Below, piece after piece: positions 1 through 10,670 of a DNA stretch of 64,000 bases. Below the pieces are notes generated by a model. It had not been told where the DNA came from, made no database searches, and saw only the letters and a program-made list of their open reading frames with translations. A program made the position numbers and the translations under genes. Position 1 is the first letter of the stretch. Each line of letters starts with the position of its first letter. Source of the stretch: Acanthosepion lycidas (Eukaryota; Mollusca; Cephalopoda; Sepiida; Sepiidae); contig OZ010599.1 of NCBI GenBank assembly GCA_963932145.1, positions 44,748,344 through 44,812,343 of the forward strand, given 5' to 3'.

Positions 1-223
1 CAACAAGGATTTGGAGTCACTTTTGAACTCTATCAAAACTGGAAAGTGAGTAATCCATTTTCGGCCTGGTCTGTCTTTTATAAAGCTAGAGAATAGTGTG
101 AGGAGTCAGGTACTTACTGATGTAGTACAAGAAGCTGATCATTTTACCTCCATCTTTAGCAATGGATCATATATAAGAGTGAGTTTGAAGCCCAATACTG
201 TCAATCTTTTATAAGTTGGTTCC
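1..223 (+). other. Possible degraded LINE flank
   Basis: No intact frame is present. One forward frame from about 70 to 185 reads like the poorly conserved linker before a non-LTR reverse transcriptase (Phe-Thr-Ser-Ile-Phe-Ser-Asn), but the support is weak. It forms the left flank of the retroposon that follows. Confidence 0.2.
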
Positions 224-704
224 CTTGATTATTGGTAAACTACATCCGTGTCCTGGGTAAGACGATAAACTACGTCCAACAGCAAGGCCTCTGATCAGCA
301 GGTTTTGAGGAGCATGGAACCACCTCTTAATTGCTGGTGTTCCCAGGTCCACTCTGTTAGGGTCCCAGCTATGGGCAAATAGATAACCCCAAAACTGAGG
401 TAAAAAGCATTATGAAAGTGTAAAAATAGATTTTAATACCAGAAATACTTTGTAAAAAATTATTACCAGAAATAATAACTATTACCAGCAATATGTTTTT
501 GAAAAAAAATATTACCAGTAATACATTTTTTAAAATAATATTACCAGCTATATATTTCTGAGGAAGAAAATATTACCAGAAATAGATTTTTGATAAAACA
601 AAATATTACCAGAAAAAAAAAAGTTGTCAGCATTAAATAACCCATTGAGGTTGATATACCATAAAACAAAACACAACAAACCAAACCAAATCTTGATTAT
701 TGGT
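224..704 (+). mobile_element. Retroposon family R1, copy 1, with 13-bp target-site duplication
   Basis: The direct repeat CTTGATTATTGGT lies at 224-236 and again at 692-704, bounding an insert of about 455 bp (237-691). The insert starts with a GTAAGACGATAAACTAC module, continues with a moderately conserved body (about 270-410), passes through a degenerate TTACCAG minisatellite (410-625), and ends in an A-rich ACAAACCAAACC tail. Flanking duplication plus A-rich 3' tail is the signature of target-primed retrotransposition. No long reading frame is present, so it is non-autonomous. Related copies lie at 25240-25830 (+) and 49520-49930 (-). No clear RNA polymerase III A/B boxes were seen in the head, so a classic tRNA-SINE origin is not established. 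Confidence 0.85.
410..625 (+). repeat. TTACCAG minisatellite inside R1 copy 1
   Basis: About seven degenerate units of roughly 25-40 bp, each beginning ATTACCAG(C/A)AATA and followed by T-rich then A-rich sequence. The same minisatellite occurs in the copy at 25.5-25.8 kb, so it belongs to the element and not to the local flank. Confidence 0.8.
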
Positions 705-780
705 GGGATCATGGCTCTCTACAACTTCCTATCCTTTGTAGCTCTTAACAATGTTTATCTTTTTACTATGCCTCCTATTC
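705..780 (-). mobile_element. LINE-R 3'-coding fragment
   Basis: Read on the minus strand this carries the Asp-Arg-Lys-Leu-Trp-Arg-Ala-Met motif shared with the LINE-R copies at 15470-16215 and 62175-62600. It is a tiny remnant cut by the R1 insertion site. Confidence 0.5.
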
Positions 781-790
781 CCTAGAAAAA

Positions 791-1190
791 ACTAATAAAC
801 ACATTAATGCAAAAGCTGGTTAAAATGAAGAAATAGGTAAGCTAATTGATAGATAAATAAATCTGAATTTTGATAAACAAAGGGAGTATATTTTTAGGTA
901 GCATCAATGTATTTATTTATTTTATTTGAGCTATGCTCTCAAATGCGAGGGACCATGTAAAATCTTAGAATTCTCATGCACTGAATAAAAATTAACATAA
1001 AGCAAATGAAACATTGATATTCAAAGAAGAGAAGATTAATCAATTGGATTCCCACTTCTAGTTCACCTGAACCATATTGGTCTTTAAGCAAATGAATAAA
1101 GACTAACAAAATAAAAATGGAAGTATTATTGTTAGTGATTAATGGTTTATTATGAAACTTGTACACCTAGAAGGAGGCATTTTCTTCCTT
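791..1190. other. Unassigned AT-rich DNA
   Basis: No coding, RNA or repeat signal seen. Confidence 0.5.
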
Positions 1191-1194
1191 ATTT

Positions 1195-1425
1195 AGATGG
1201 AAAGAAAGAGAGAGAAAGAGTAAGAGTGAGAAGCATTGATAACAAGCAAAAACATGAAGAAAGTGAATAAAAGTTCCAAACAAAAGTGGTAGACAAGTGA
1301 GATAACAAAAGAGAGTAAGAAAGTATGTAAGACAAATGCAAAGAGAGAGAGAGAGTGAGATAAAGAGAGAGGGAGAGGGAGCAAGAGAAGAAAGAAAAAA
1401 CAAAAACAGAGAGACACAGGGGCTA
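1195..1425. repeat. GA-rich low-complexity tract
   Basis: Purine-rich sequence with several GAGAGA runs. The two overlapping minus-strand open frames here (Leu/Ser/Phe-rich) are products of the tract, not genes. Confidence 0.8.
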
Positions 1426-2890
1426 ATAATGAGTTTTATTAGATAAATCACAACAGTTTGAAAGCCCATCAGATGACACATATCAAAGCACTCAATCTAA
1501 AAGGAACTCTTGATTTATTCTAAGACGCAATTATAAGCAAATAAAAGTAAGAATAAATGCAGCCAATCTGGTCTCCAAGAAGAAAGATATTGATGCTTGA
1601 GACTTGTTTGGTTTAATATGATGATTAAATGAATAGCAGAAAGAATGAGGAGAAAAAAAAGTTTGATATGGTGTAAATGGCACCCTAATTCCTTGATTGT
1701 AGGAGTTCACCTTTATATCTGCTAAAAGGAGCCGTGAGACAAAATCTTTTGCTTAGGTGGCTTTTATATTACCTTAGCTTAGATATCTTTGATTTTCATG
1801 AAAGACCCTGTTTATGATCAAAAGCAGCAATGAGCAAGCATAGTAAGACTTAAATGACAGCTTATGGAAGATGCGGGATTATTGACAATACAAAACAAAA
1901 ACTGTTTAAACATTTGGCGGCAAGATCAACTGGAGAACAGATCAACATTTAATTACAGGATTGACATTACTTTTAGCTCTGAACTGTTTTTCTAATTCTA
2001 ATATCACTGATGTCTGTTTTCTTATATTTACAGTTTATATTACTGTAAAGTAGAAAACTCCCTGACAATGTTCATTGCCTATTTTTATGTCAATTAAACT
2101 GGATGAAAATAAAGAAGTATAGTCTTTGTGACACACTTTTAATCTTAATCTATTGCCTTAATCTAATTTAACTGACACATTATAATACTATAATTCACTT
2201 TAAACAGTAAACTAGTTTCCAAGGATCCTGTATGTGAAAATTTATAACAGGTTCTCAGAAACATAATTTAATGTCTCAACGGCCTGAAATAGAAAAAAAA
2301 AAAAACTTTATTTTACTTCCTTTCATGGATACTTAATTGAATTCCAGAGTTACAATGTTTTGTTTTTCTACGTATAGTTATGAAAACTGTCAATAGTGAA
2401 AACTATAAAAAGATTTGTTATACCATTGAACATGCCTCATTAAAAAAAAAAAATTTAATTATAATCAGAAAAAATTATACAAGCCAATTTCTCTCATACG
2501 TACACAAACACACAGATAGATAGATAGATATATACAGAGTAGATACAGATGGTGACTGTCAGTTTTGCACATCAATGTCAGATTTTCAGATCAGGAAGAT
2601 TTCACTGAGGCATGAAATTTATAGTTCCCTTGCAGTGTTGATTTCTATGCCCATACTGTGTGTATCTATAAGTGCCCTACCTGTATACTGAGCACAATTT
2701 CCAGATAAATAGAGCAAATTTTAACAAATATCTATGTGTGTGTGAATGGAAGGTTCTACTAGTTTACTATTGTTCTACTATTTCTACTAGTTCTACTATT
2801 AGTCTCACCAGCCACCAGAACGAAATGCAACAATAAGGATAAAATTGACCTGAACTTCAAACTCAACTTTGATATTGAAGTAACAGACAA
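1426..2890. other. Unassigned AT-rich DNA
   Basis: No supported gene. It contains short A runs and a small GATA microsatellite near 2514-2530. Confidence 0.5.
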
Positions 2891-2898
2891 CACACAAC

Positions 2899-2900
<2 letters not shown>

Positions 2901-2979
<79 letters not shown>
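2901..2979. repeat. (TA)n-(GA)n compound microsatellite
   Basis: A TA run of about 38 bp passes directly into a GA run of about 40 bp. The minus-strand frames of (Leu-Ser)n and (Ile-Tyr)n are artefacts of this repeat. Confidence 0.95.
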
Positions 2980-2982
<3 letters not shown>

Positions 2983-3129
2983 ACATACATGCACACACAC
3001 ATACACACACACGCATATATATGTGTATTTGGGCAGTAATCCCGCTTTTATACAAGTGACAAGGTATTTTGAGTTTACTAACTTTTCTACATGAGATATG
3101 TATTTGTTTTAAAAGGTTTCTGAATACAT

Positions 3130-3138
<9 letters not shown>

Positions 3139-3183
<45 letters not shown>
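3139..3183. repeat. (TA)n array, left boundary of the 3.2-4.4 kb foldback
   Basis: Pure TA dinucleotides. It sits exactly at the left edge of the inverted repeat 3184-4376. Confidence 0.95.
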
Positions 3184-3191
<8 letters not shown>

Positions 3192-4373
3192 TCAAGTATG
3201 TTTTATTAAATGATTTAGATGTATTATGTCTATTTATTTCAATTTTAATCCTTTCAAGTCCACCAATTAATTTCTTGGTAGTAGTTGTAGAAAATTGATC
3301 AAGTAAAATTCGAAAATTTTCTTTCAAATATTTTTTTATTTTCCCAAGTACTTTCAGTCTCTCTTCCAAGATCATCTTCAGTGGTTGAGTGTCTGTGTAA
3401 AATTATAAATATTTACCAATTATACAAGAGAGGTAACTTATGTGATTTTATTTTGGGGAGTGGGGAATTATATTTTATGGGTTTAAAAGATTTTTTTAAA
3501 TTGTAGCTTTTAACAATTCTAATTTAGAATTTTTAAAGAATTTGATGCTATAAATATTTAAGAACTTTGTTTCTATATTAGTAACTGACTTTATTTATTT
3601 TTGGTCCCAATTCCCTTATATAAAGCGATTCTAGAATTTTTAGTGTTTGCTTATTATTATCTTTGTGGAGTACTGTTGTATTTTTGACTAAACTGTGATT
3701 GTGGGCATGAATGTTCCTTTAAATGCTCTGAAATTGAACAAGTCTTTAAAGACTTTATTCAGCAAAGTGTTTAAAAATGCTAAGTTAGAATTGTTAAAAA
3801 CTACAATTTAAAAAATCTTTTAAACCCCAAAAATATACTCTAAAAAAATCACATAAGTTACCTCACTTACATGACAGGTAAATATTTTGAATCTTATGGT
3901 GATCACACACAAAAATATACCTCCCCCCCCCAAAAAAAATATTATATAACTTACCTCCCTTGTATAAAGGGTAAATATTTTGAATAATTTTGTGGTGTTC
4001 ATACACACATATCGACAGATACTCAAACACTGAAGATGATCTTGGAAAAGATTGAAAGTACTTGGGAAAATAAAAATTATTTGAAAGAAAATTTTGGAAT
4101 TTTACTTGATATATTTTCTACAGGTACCAAAAAATGAATGAATGGACTTGAAAGGATTAGATTAAATAGATATAATACAGTCTCTTATATCCGGGTTTCT
4201 CTTATATCCGGGTTTGGTCTATTTTGTTTACATTAACACAGGCTCTAATTTAGGACCAGATAAAATCTCTCTTATATCCGGGTTTCTCTTATATCCGGGT
4301 CTCTTATATACGGGTTACACTGTACATCTAAATTATTTAACCAAACATGCTTGAATGAAAATATGCTGCCTAA

Positions 4374-4376
<3 letters not shown>
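3184..4376. repeat. Long inverted repeat (foldback) bounded by (TA)n arrays
   Basis: The reverse complement of about 3190-3540 matches about 3790-4375 with moderate divergence. Shared blocks include TTAGAATTGTTAAAA, AATCACATAAGTTACCT, GAAGATGATCTTGGAA and AAAGTACTTGGGAAAATAAA. The right arm is longer because the TAACTTACCTC..GTAAATATTTTGAAT segment is duplicated (about 3850-3890 and 3950-3985) and a small element is inserted at 4178-4321. Both outer edges abut (TA)n arrays. The head-to-head arrangement resembles inverted LTR-like ends of Penelope-type elements, but no protein domain lies inside, so the family is inferred only. Confidence 0.8.
4178..4321. mobile_element. Pogo/Tigger-like miniature element with TA target duplication
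   Basis: The insert begins CAGTCTCTTATATCCGGG and ends GGTTACACTG, flanked by TA on both sides. Comparison with the other arm of the surrounding foldback shows the uninterrupted target (ATAATACATCTAAA), so the boundaries are defined by an empty-site comparison. Internally it holds five copies of a 15-17 bp unit CTCTTATATCCGGGTTT (starts 4182, 4199, 4269, 4286, 4301). CAGT...ACTG ends, TA duplication and TTATnCGGG motifs are typical of pogo/Tigger termini. It has no coding capacity. Confidence 0.75.

Positions 4377-4413
<37 letters not shown>
4377..4413. repeat. (TA)n array, right boundary of foldback
   Basis: Pure TA run followed by a short CA run. It directly abuts the foldback. Confidence 0.95.
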
Positions 4414-4421
<8 letters not shown>

Positions 4422-4770
4422 TACAGTTTAAAAGTTTGAGGCCACTAATGGTAATCTTTTTTAAACTGACCTAAAAAGTAGTTGTTTTGTTCTTTAAATA
4501 AGAGAAAATTATTATACATGGTTAAAAAAGGGGCAATATAATTTTTTATTAGAAATTTTATTATGACAAAAAGAAAAAAACATTTTGTGATTATGTTTTG
4601 CTCATCTCATTACATAATTCAGATAACTTTAGTCTACTTTACATAACCTTAGCATTTTTCATTTCACAAGTAAAAATTTAATTTTCAGATGAACACAACA
4701 GTCTTTTCTTAGAAAAATGATGAACACAACAAATTTTGTCTTAGAAAAAACAAGAACCTGATGGTGACAT
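4422..4770 (+). mobile_element. Tc1-like transposon end fragment
   Basis: Starts CTACAGTTTAAAAGTTTGAG, close to the terminal repeat style of Tc1 elements (ACAG..AAAAGTTTG). The remainder is AT-rich with no transposase motif, and no matching right end was found. The assignment rests on the terminus alone. Confidence 0.4.
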
Positions 4771-4906
4771 TGTGCTAATGTCAAAAGTACTCAGAATAAA
4801 ATAAATATGCATCAACATGGTAATTTTCTTTCTTTTTTTAACAAGGATACTAAAAAACTTGTCTATAATTACAAGAGGATCCTATTAAAAATAAGTAGAC
4901 AAAACT

Positions 4907-4962
4907 TGTTTAAATTATTTAATGGGACATGTCTTAATGAAAACATGCTGCCAAAATATGCA
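4907..4962 (+). repeat. Second copy of a block seen at 4330-4375
   Basis: TTTAAATTATTTAA followed by AACATGCTGCC..AATATGCA repeats the block at 4330-4375 in direct orientation. It ends in (GATA)n where the first copy ends in (TA)n. Confidence 0.6.
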
Positions 4963-5014
4963 TAATATAGATAGATAGATAGATAGATAATATTAGTGGG
5001 CAATATATATATAT

Positions 5015-5110
5015 AAATATTTCCAAGAGGATAGAATCCAGGTATAGCTCAATCTACAAAACAAAGCATGAATATAATATAAAAGGCTCAAACACTAATA
5101 TTCCAAGGTT
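5015..5110 (+). repeat. AGAGGATA-AATCC repeat family, copy a
   Basis: TTTCCAAGAGGATAGAATCC..AGCTCAAT.. is shared with 5850-5935. It is similar to the outer part of the hammerhead-bearing elements at 31018-31200 (AGGAGGATAAAATCC..GAGCTCAATGTAAA) and 42125-42190 (minus strand). It is therefore probably a diverged end of the same element class, again next to TA repeats. Confidence 0.5.
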
Positions 5111-5619
5111 ATAATTTATTACATTGGAATCATTTTATATGTGTGTGTGTGTGTCTGTATGTGTGTGCGTGTGTCACACACACTCATGTGCATGAACACA
5201 CAAGCACATACATACTTACATACACAAACAATGAAAGAAGAAGAAAAAACGATCAACCTTGTACCAATGAAAACATGCATAAATTATTATTACTCAATAT
5301 AAAAGTGATGAAAAACAAAAAATAAACAGCCAATTGCTGGTATCACTTGATGAGTGGACAGAGCAATTGATGGAGGGTCCATCTACAAAACACTAGTCAG
5401 CATCCTGAAAATAATATCAATCACCTAAGTGACAAATTAAGTAAGTATTTTTAGTAATAATAAAACAGTAAATAAAATTAGTTAAAATTATTACTAAGAA
5501 TGATTATATATTTGTTCCTCGCTGTTCAGTACTACTCAAAGTTTCATACATATAGTAATCATACGGCACAAATTTACATACATGGATTCATATATACACA
5601 CATATACATATATATATAC

Positions 5620-5667
5620 ATATCTATCTATCTATCTCTATCTATCTATCTCTTTCTCTCTCTTTCC

Positions 5668-5728
<61 letters not shown>

Positions 5729-5755
5729 TAGATAGATAGATAGATAATAATAGTG
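5620..5755. repeat. Compound inverted microsatellite
   Basis: Order is (TCTA)n, (TC)n, (TA)n, (GA)n, (GATA)n. The right half is the reverse complement of the left, so the whole tract is a large potential hairpin. All open frames through it are artefacts. Confidence 0.9.
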
Positions 5756-5756
5756 G

Positions 5757-5811
<55 letters not shown>

Positions 5812-5812
5812 A
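5757..5812. repeat. (TA)n array
   Basis: Pure TA run between the compound microsatellite and the repeat copy at 5850-5935. Confidence 0.95.
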
Positions 5813-5849
5813 AATCTAAATATATATACATACATACACATACATATAT

Positions 5850-5935
5850 ATATATAAATTTCCAAGAGGATAAAATCCAGGTAGAACTCAATTTCCAAGA
5901 CAGAGTAAGAATATAATAAAAAGGCTTAAACACTT
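5850..5935 (+). repeat. AGAGGATA-AATCC repeat family, copy b
   Basis: Closely matches 5015-5110 (TTTCCAAGAGGATAAAATCC, then ACTCAAT, then AAGGCTTAAACAC). It is bounded by TA arrays on both sides. Confidence 0.6.
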
Positions 5936-5937
5936 TT

Positions 5938-6010
<73 letters not shown>
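5938..6010. repeat. (TA)n array
   Basis: One of the longest uninterrupted TA runs in the window. Confidence 0.95.
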
Positions 6011-6013
<3 letters not shown>

Positions 6014-6528
6014 ACACTTCTTAATATAAGACCTTATAAGTTTCTGTTGGTTATAAGTTTTATGAAGTTTAAAAATATGAGTCATCTATCTTTTAAGAAA
6101 TGCTTATTCTAAAATATTAATAATACAAAATTTGATCATACTAATTGTGCTGAAAGTCATACTAATTTTTTATGAGAAGACCAGATAAAAATGGAGAAAG
6201 CTTTTTAGACAGAGAAAAAGTAGATCAAAAATGATTTTCAAAGAAGCAATGATAGCTGCTTTACTGATTAGTAAATAATGATAACATGTCAAAATGTGAC
6301 TCAAAAAAGATATTATTAGAAAAGTTTTCAACCATTATTAATCTTTAAGGAACTGTCTATATTTTTGTTTTGTTCAAAGTATAATACTATTAGTAAATGT
6401 TTATTTTAAGAATTATTGTTATTTGAAAAACCTTACTGGAAATCAATTTGGCCATTATAATTAAGCCTGGCCATCAATTGTGGAATGATAAAAGTCCTAT
6501 GATTAACTTCCTTTATAGATAAAAATCT

Positions 6529-6785
6529 TTTTTTTTTTTCACCCCAAGTAAGGTGATAAAACCACTAAGACTCAAGGGATTACTGAGCATGAAAGAAACT
6601 GAAAAAATGTTATTGAGAAGAAAGGACAATAAAAGAACAGGATTCAAAAAACAGATGATGACAATTGATGTTGCTTTTACATTTTTGAAGATTGCATTCA
6701 ACCAGAAAGAAAAAAGCCAGAAAAGAGTTGCACAGGTGAGAAGTGTGAAAGAAAATATTTGATTAGAACTTATGGTTACATCTAT
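6529..6785 (-). mobile_element. LINE-J 3'-end fragment
   Basis: Minus-strand copy of the commonest LINE here. It begins with the poly-T that is the complement of its A tail, then TTCACCCCAAGTAAGG, the complement of the conserved 3' terminus CTTGCTTGGGGTGAAATGAT. Further in it encodes the decayed C-terminal motif Asn-Leu-Gln-Lys-Phe-Lys. The heavy 5' truncation is typical of target-primed reverse transcription. Confidence 0.75.
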
Positions 6786-6789
6786 CAAT

Positions 6790-9390
6790 TTATCTTTTAA
6801 TGAAATATGTCTAAAAAATTTAGATAAGGTATTTAAATTAAATCAAACTGAAAAGTCTGTCATTTCAACTTTCTTTTAAAGATTAGTATAAAATTAACAT
6901 GATTATCATTGAACAATTACAAGAAACTATTCAATTTGCAAATAACATACATATGTTTTATATATGACATGAATTTTAACACCTAATAAGTTTATCATAA
7001 TATGTAAAAGTATATGGGTGATGTGTATTTTCACAAATCACAAATGCAAGTTTGTAATTGAACAATAATGACTAGGTGATCATCTGTATATTTTGGCTAT
7101 TTCAGAACTGAAAATAGCATCATTTGCTAAAAAGAATATTTATTGAAATACTTAAAATTGTTAAATATTATATATTGAAAAATGTTACACAGTTTATGCA
7201 CCACTGATTATAGTGAGTAGAATGTTAAATTGTTACCAAAGTGTTTTCAGTGGTGAGGAGTTCTGAGTCGTAGGAAGAAATCAGTAAAAATTTACACACT
7301 AAAATTAGTTCACGTTATTTTGACAGGCAGGAGAATACAAATGATTTTTGGAAGTAGCCCCTGGTCTGTGTGAAAAGCTTGATTGGATAGTAAAGTATTA
7401 AAAATAAAAGCAAAATGCTTGGCTAGTTTTATTATATTATTTCTGTTAGTGAAATTAATATTGTTTTTTAAGACTGAAATAAACAGGTGTTAAGATAATT
7501 TTAATGAATAAAAAAAAAAAGAAACTACAGTTTGATTTATAGAAGAAAAGAGAATTTTGCACTGAAATATTAATTGAAGTAAAAAAAAAAAAACTTATTC
7601 CCTATATATTGTCAAATCAGTTCTATTCTAGCTTTCAATAACCAACAAATTAAGATGTCAAATCTTAACAAAAAAGATTAATCATTGTAAAGATTATTCT
7701 AACCTATGCAATGGTAGGTAACCTTGCTGGTTATAAATAAACCGGTTTGCACTATACTTATGAAAATGACCAAAGTGTATTGATATCAACAGCTGCTTTC
7801 ATAGATATTTTAGTAATGGTAGTAGTTTTTGTTATTAGTGAAATCAATGGCCAAGTTTCCAAATATTTTGTTGAATAATTCAGTTCTGCATCTTTGTGTG
7901 TAGGCATATTATTATGGTATACACATACATTTAAACCTGAACAAATAAGAAAATCTAATCTGAATAAAGGAAATAAAATTCAAAGAGCATTTCTGCTATT
8001 AAAAGAATTCTAATATTCTTTAAAATGTGTTTTGAATTATTTCATATTCAAAAAAGTTATTCATAAAGTAATATAACAAATTTGTTTACTATTTACACTA
8101 CTTATCTATAAAATATTTTGTTGGGATGTAAATTTTTAAAAATGTCAATTTAATGCATTATGTAGAGGGAGGTGGTTGAAGCATAAAAATGGTATTAAAT
8201 TTTTTTCTTTCCATTCTTAAGTACACAGCCATTTTGTATTTTCCATTAAAAACTCTGAGGTTGAAAAATGCACTTAAGATTATAATAATGTGTCCTGTAC
8301 CCAGGCCCTTAGATTGAAAAAATATATTACAGGAGAGGAATAAGGAGCTAATGGAAATCATAAGGTGGAATGTGAGGAAGAATGCACATAACTGAATCGA
8401 GATTTCCAGTCATAATAGTTGTAATTTCAAAATAATGATAACCGTTGTATGATTTTGCTGATAGATGGTTGGGCTGTTTTTTTCTTTATGGATTTTTGTA
8501 GATAAATGCACAGACATCTTTGAAATGATCAGCTGTATTGTAGGAATAGACGATGCTGCTAATGATGGTGGCAATGGAGGTTCTAATGGTAGATACCAAA
8601 ACTGACAATTATAATATACCAGAAACTGTTATTTAAGCCTTTTGTTTCACTTGAGTAGACAATGAACATGTTTTTCTATGACTGTTAAAAATTCAATCCT
8701 TTGCTTTTATAAATTCATTTATACATGAATATTATGGATTTTAGAAATACAAAAAAAGAAAAAGAAAATTGTTTGATAGGCCAGGGATCCAAAGTTTCAG
8801 CAAAAGTTCTGGGTTGGTGAGTTGTGCTGGCAATATTTTTAAACTCTCTTGTTTCCGATTAATCAAGTTTCTAGATGTAAAATTTCATAAGATGATATAA
8901 ATAACTCCACTGCTTTGTACAGCTTATCTTTTTTCTTTTCTTTTAAAAAAAATGTATTCAGTTTACATCACAACATTTATGTTGCTTTTCACACATCAAG
9001 CCAACTGCAGTTGATTTTGTGAAATTACTAAAACTAAAGAGTTTTAATGTTCTGACAAATGAAAAAAAACAGTAATTTTAATAGAGAATAGGGAGAACAT
9101 ATGACTGCAGAAAAAATTTCCAAATGAAAAATAAAATCATTATCGTGTTTACAAGATTAAGTCTTAAATTCAAAACACAAATATTAAGCAGAATAGTTTG
9201 AACTTACATTTCATGCAACAAAAATTTGAATATTTTTTTAATGAAAACTTTGCCACAAATTTAAAGATTAGAGTCTGAAGACTGCATTGGCACATGATAA
9301 TGACAGTTACTATGTCTGCCATTTCTATATTGATAAATGCTCTCAGATTTTAAACACTCATCCCTTATTAACACAGCAAATTATATACAA
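6790..9390. other. Unassigned AT-rich DNA
   Basis: 2.6 kb with no recognisable gene or repeat. Short open frames (for example 8158-8361) have no motif. Confidence 0.5.
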
Positions 9391-9391
9391 C

Positions 9392-9395
<4 letters not shown>

Positions 9396-9426
<31 letters not shown>

Positions 9427-9453
9427 TATATATATATATAAATGTGTGTGTGG

Positions 9454-9491
<38 letters not shown>
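9396..9491. repeat. (TA)n arrays with GTGTG interruption
   Basis: Two TA runs separated by GATATA and GTGTGTGTGGGTG. Confidence 0.95.
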
Positions 9492-9494
<3 letters not shown>

Positions 9495-9654
9495 TTAGCA
9501 CACAGTTACTGCTCAGTATTCAATATAAAATAACAGAACTAAAATTTTAACACACACACACATATATAAGATATTGCACATTGAGTTCCACCGCTAATAA
9601 AATAGTGCTGGATGTAATATAATAGAGGTATTAAATATATATTAATAAATATAC

Positions 9655-9729
9655 ATATTATTCCACTCCAGTAAACAGGGAGTCTGTTCAAACATGGGTG
9701 CACACTAGAAATAACAAATAACGTTTGAA

Positions 9730-9784
<55 letters not shown>

Positions 9785-9799
9785 GAGAGAGAGAGACAC

Positions 9800-9835
<36 letters not shown>

Positions 9836-9915
9836 CTTCATGTATATGTATACTTCAAATTTTATTTATGGTACACACCCATGTTTGAATAGACACCCTG
9901 TTTTTAAACATTGTG
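9655..9915. repeat. Inverted repeat centred on (TA)n arrays
   Basis: The minus strand of 9660-9735 (ACTTCAAACGTTATTT, then GTGCACCCATGTTTGAACAG, then ACTCCCTGTTTA) matches the plus strand at 9836-9905 (ACTTCAAATTTTATTT, then ACACCCATGTTTGAATAG, then ACACCCTGTTTT). The arms flank TA arrays at 9733-9782 and 9804-9831. Related single copies lie at 10610-10665 and 43075-43145. Confidence 0.75.
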
Positions 9916-9930
9916 TATTATGTCTACTAG

Positions 9931-9935
<5 letters not shown>

Positions 9936-9967
<32 letters not shown>
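9936..9967. repeat. (TA)n array
   Basis: Pure TA run. Confidence 0.95.
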
Positions 9968-9970
<3 letters not shown>

Positions 9971-10307
9971 TGTAACCTTTTCAGATATGACATCTATTTC
10001 AGACATGACATCACTTATACACAATGAGTATATTTGGATTAATTTAAATTATAGCATTCCGCAAAATGACAGTGTGTATTCAACAAAAATCTTGTCTACA
10101 ATATTTACAACATCAAGTTCTTGATAATAACATAGCCAATTGAAATCAAAATTACTTTAAAAAGTAGATCAAAATCATAGTTTATTTACAGTTATGATTC
10201 TCATGTACATTTTATTCAAATTTGAAAAATAAAATACAGTAAAAAATTTAAACAAGTATTGCCTGTTGGATTAAATAATATATCCTAAGTTGAATTTAAG
10301 AAAACTT

Positions 10308-10312
<5 letters not shown>

Positions 10313-10366
<54 letters not shown>
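10313..10366. repeat. (TA)n array
   Basis: Pure TA run about 54 bp long. Confidence 0.95.
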
Positions 10367-10367
<1 letters not shown>

Positions 10368-10442
10368 AATTTTTATCATATTCACTTGACAATATGGTTT
10401 ATAGTGCTCAACATCAGGGATAGAGCATATGTAAATGTGTAC

Positions 10443-10550
10443 ATTGAAGTCAACACCCAGAAACAACAGTTTGTTTCATGATAAACAGAATCATTAGGTG
10501 TGACAACTGCATTTAGCATGAAACAGACTGTTGCCTCTGGTTGTTGACTT

Positions 10551-10587
<37 letters not shown>
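10443..10587. repeat. Imperfect hairpin followed by (TA)n
   Basis: TTGAAGTCAACACCCAGAAA, then CAACAGTTTGTTTCATG, is mirrored by CATGAAACAGACTGTTG, then CCTCTGGTTGTTGACTTCAA. Arms are about 37 bp around a 34-bp centre. The right arm abuts a TA run (10554-10587) and the left side has one about 75 bp away. Confidence 0.75.
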
Positions 10588-10589
<2 letters not shown>

Positions 10590-10670
10590 AAGAATTAGTG
10601 GATTTATTCTTAATATGACATTTTTATTACTTAAACGTTAATGTAGTGGATGATCTGTATTTGAAATAGG
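10590..10670 (+). repeat. AATTAATGGATTT repeat family fragment
   Basis: AAAGAATTAGTGGATTTATTCTTAA..TTTTATTACTTAAACG resembles the arms of the inverted repeat at 42704-42845, again starting right after a TA array. Confidence 0.5.

Noticed and set aside
2759-3375. Open frames of repeated Tyr-Ile, Leu-Ser or Arg-Glu here and at most (TA)n/(GA)n arrays in the window.
   Set aside because: They are translations of dinucleotide repeats in several frames and on both strands, without any other protein feature.
4018-4080. Degenerate hammerhead in the foldback arm (CTGAAGA ... GAAA with an ATCTT/AAGAT hairpin); mirrored near 3340-3400.
   Set aside because: Stem I cannot be formed next to the core, and the copy in the other arm loses stem II. 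At most it is a decayed relative.
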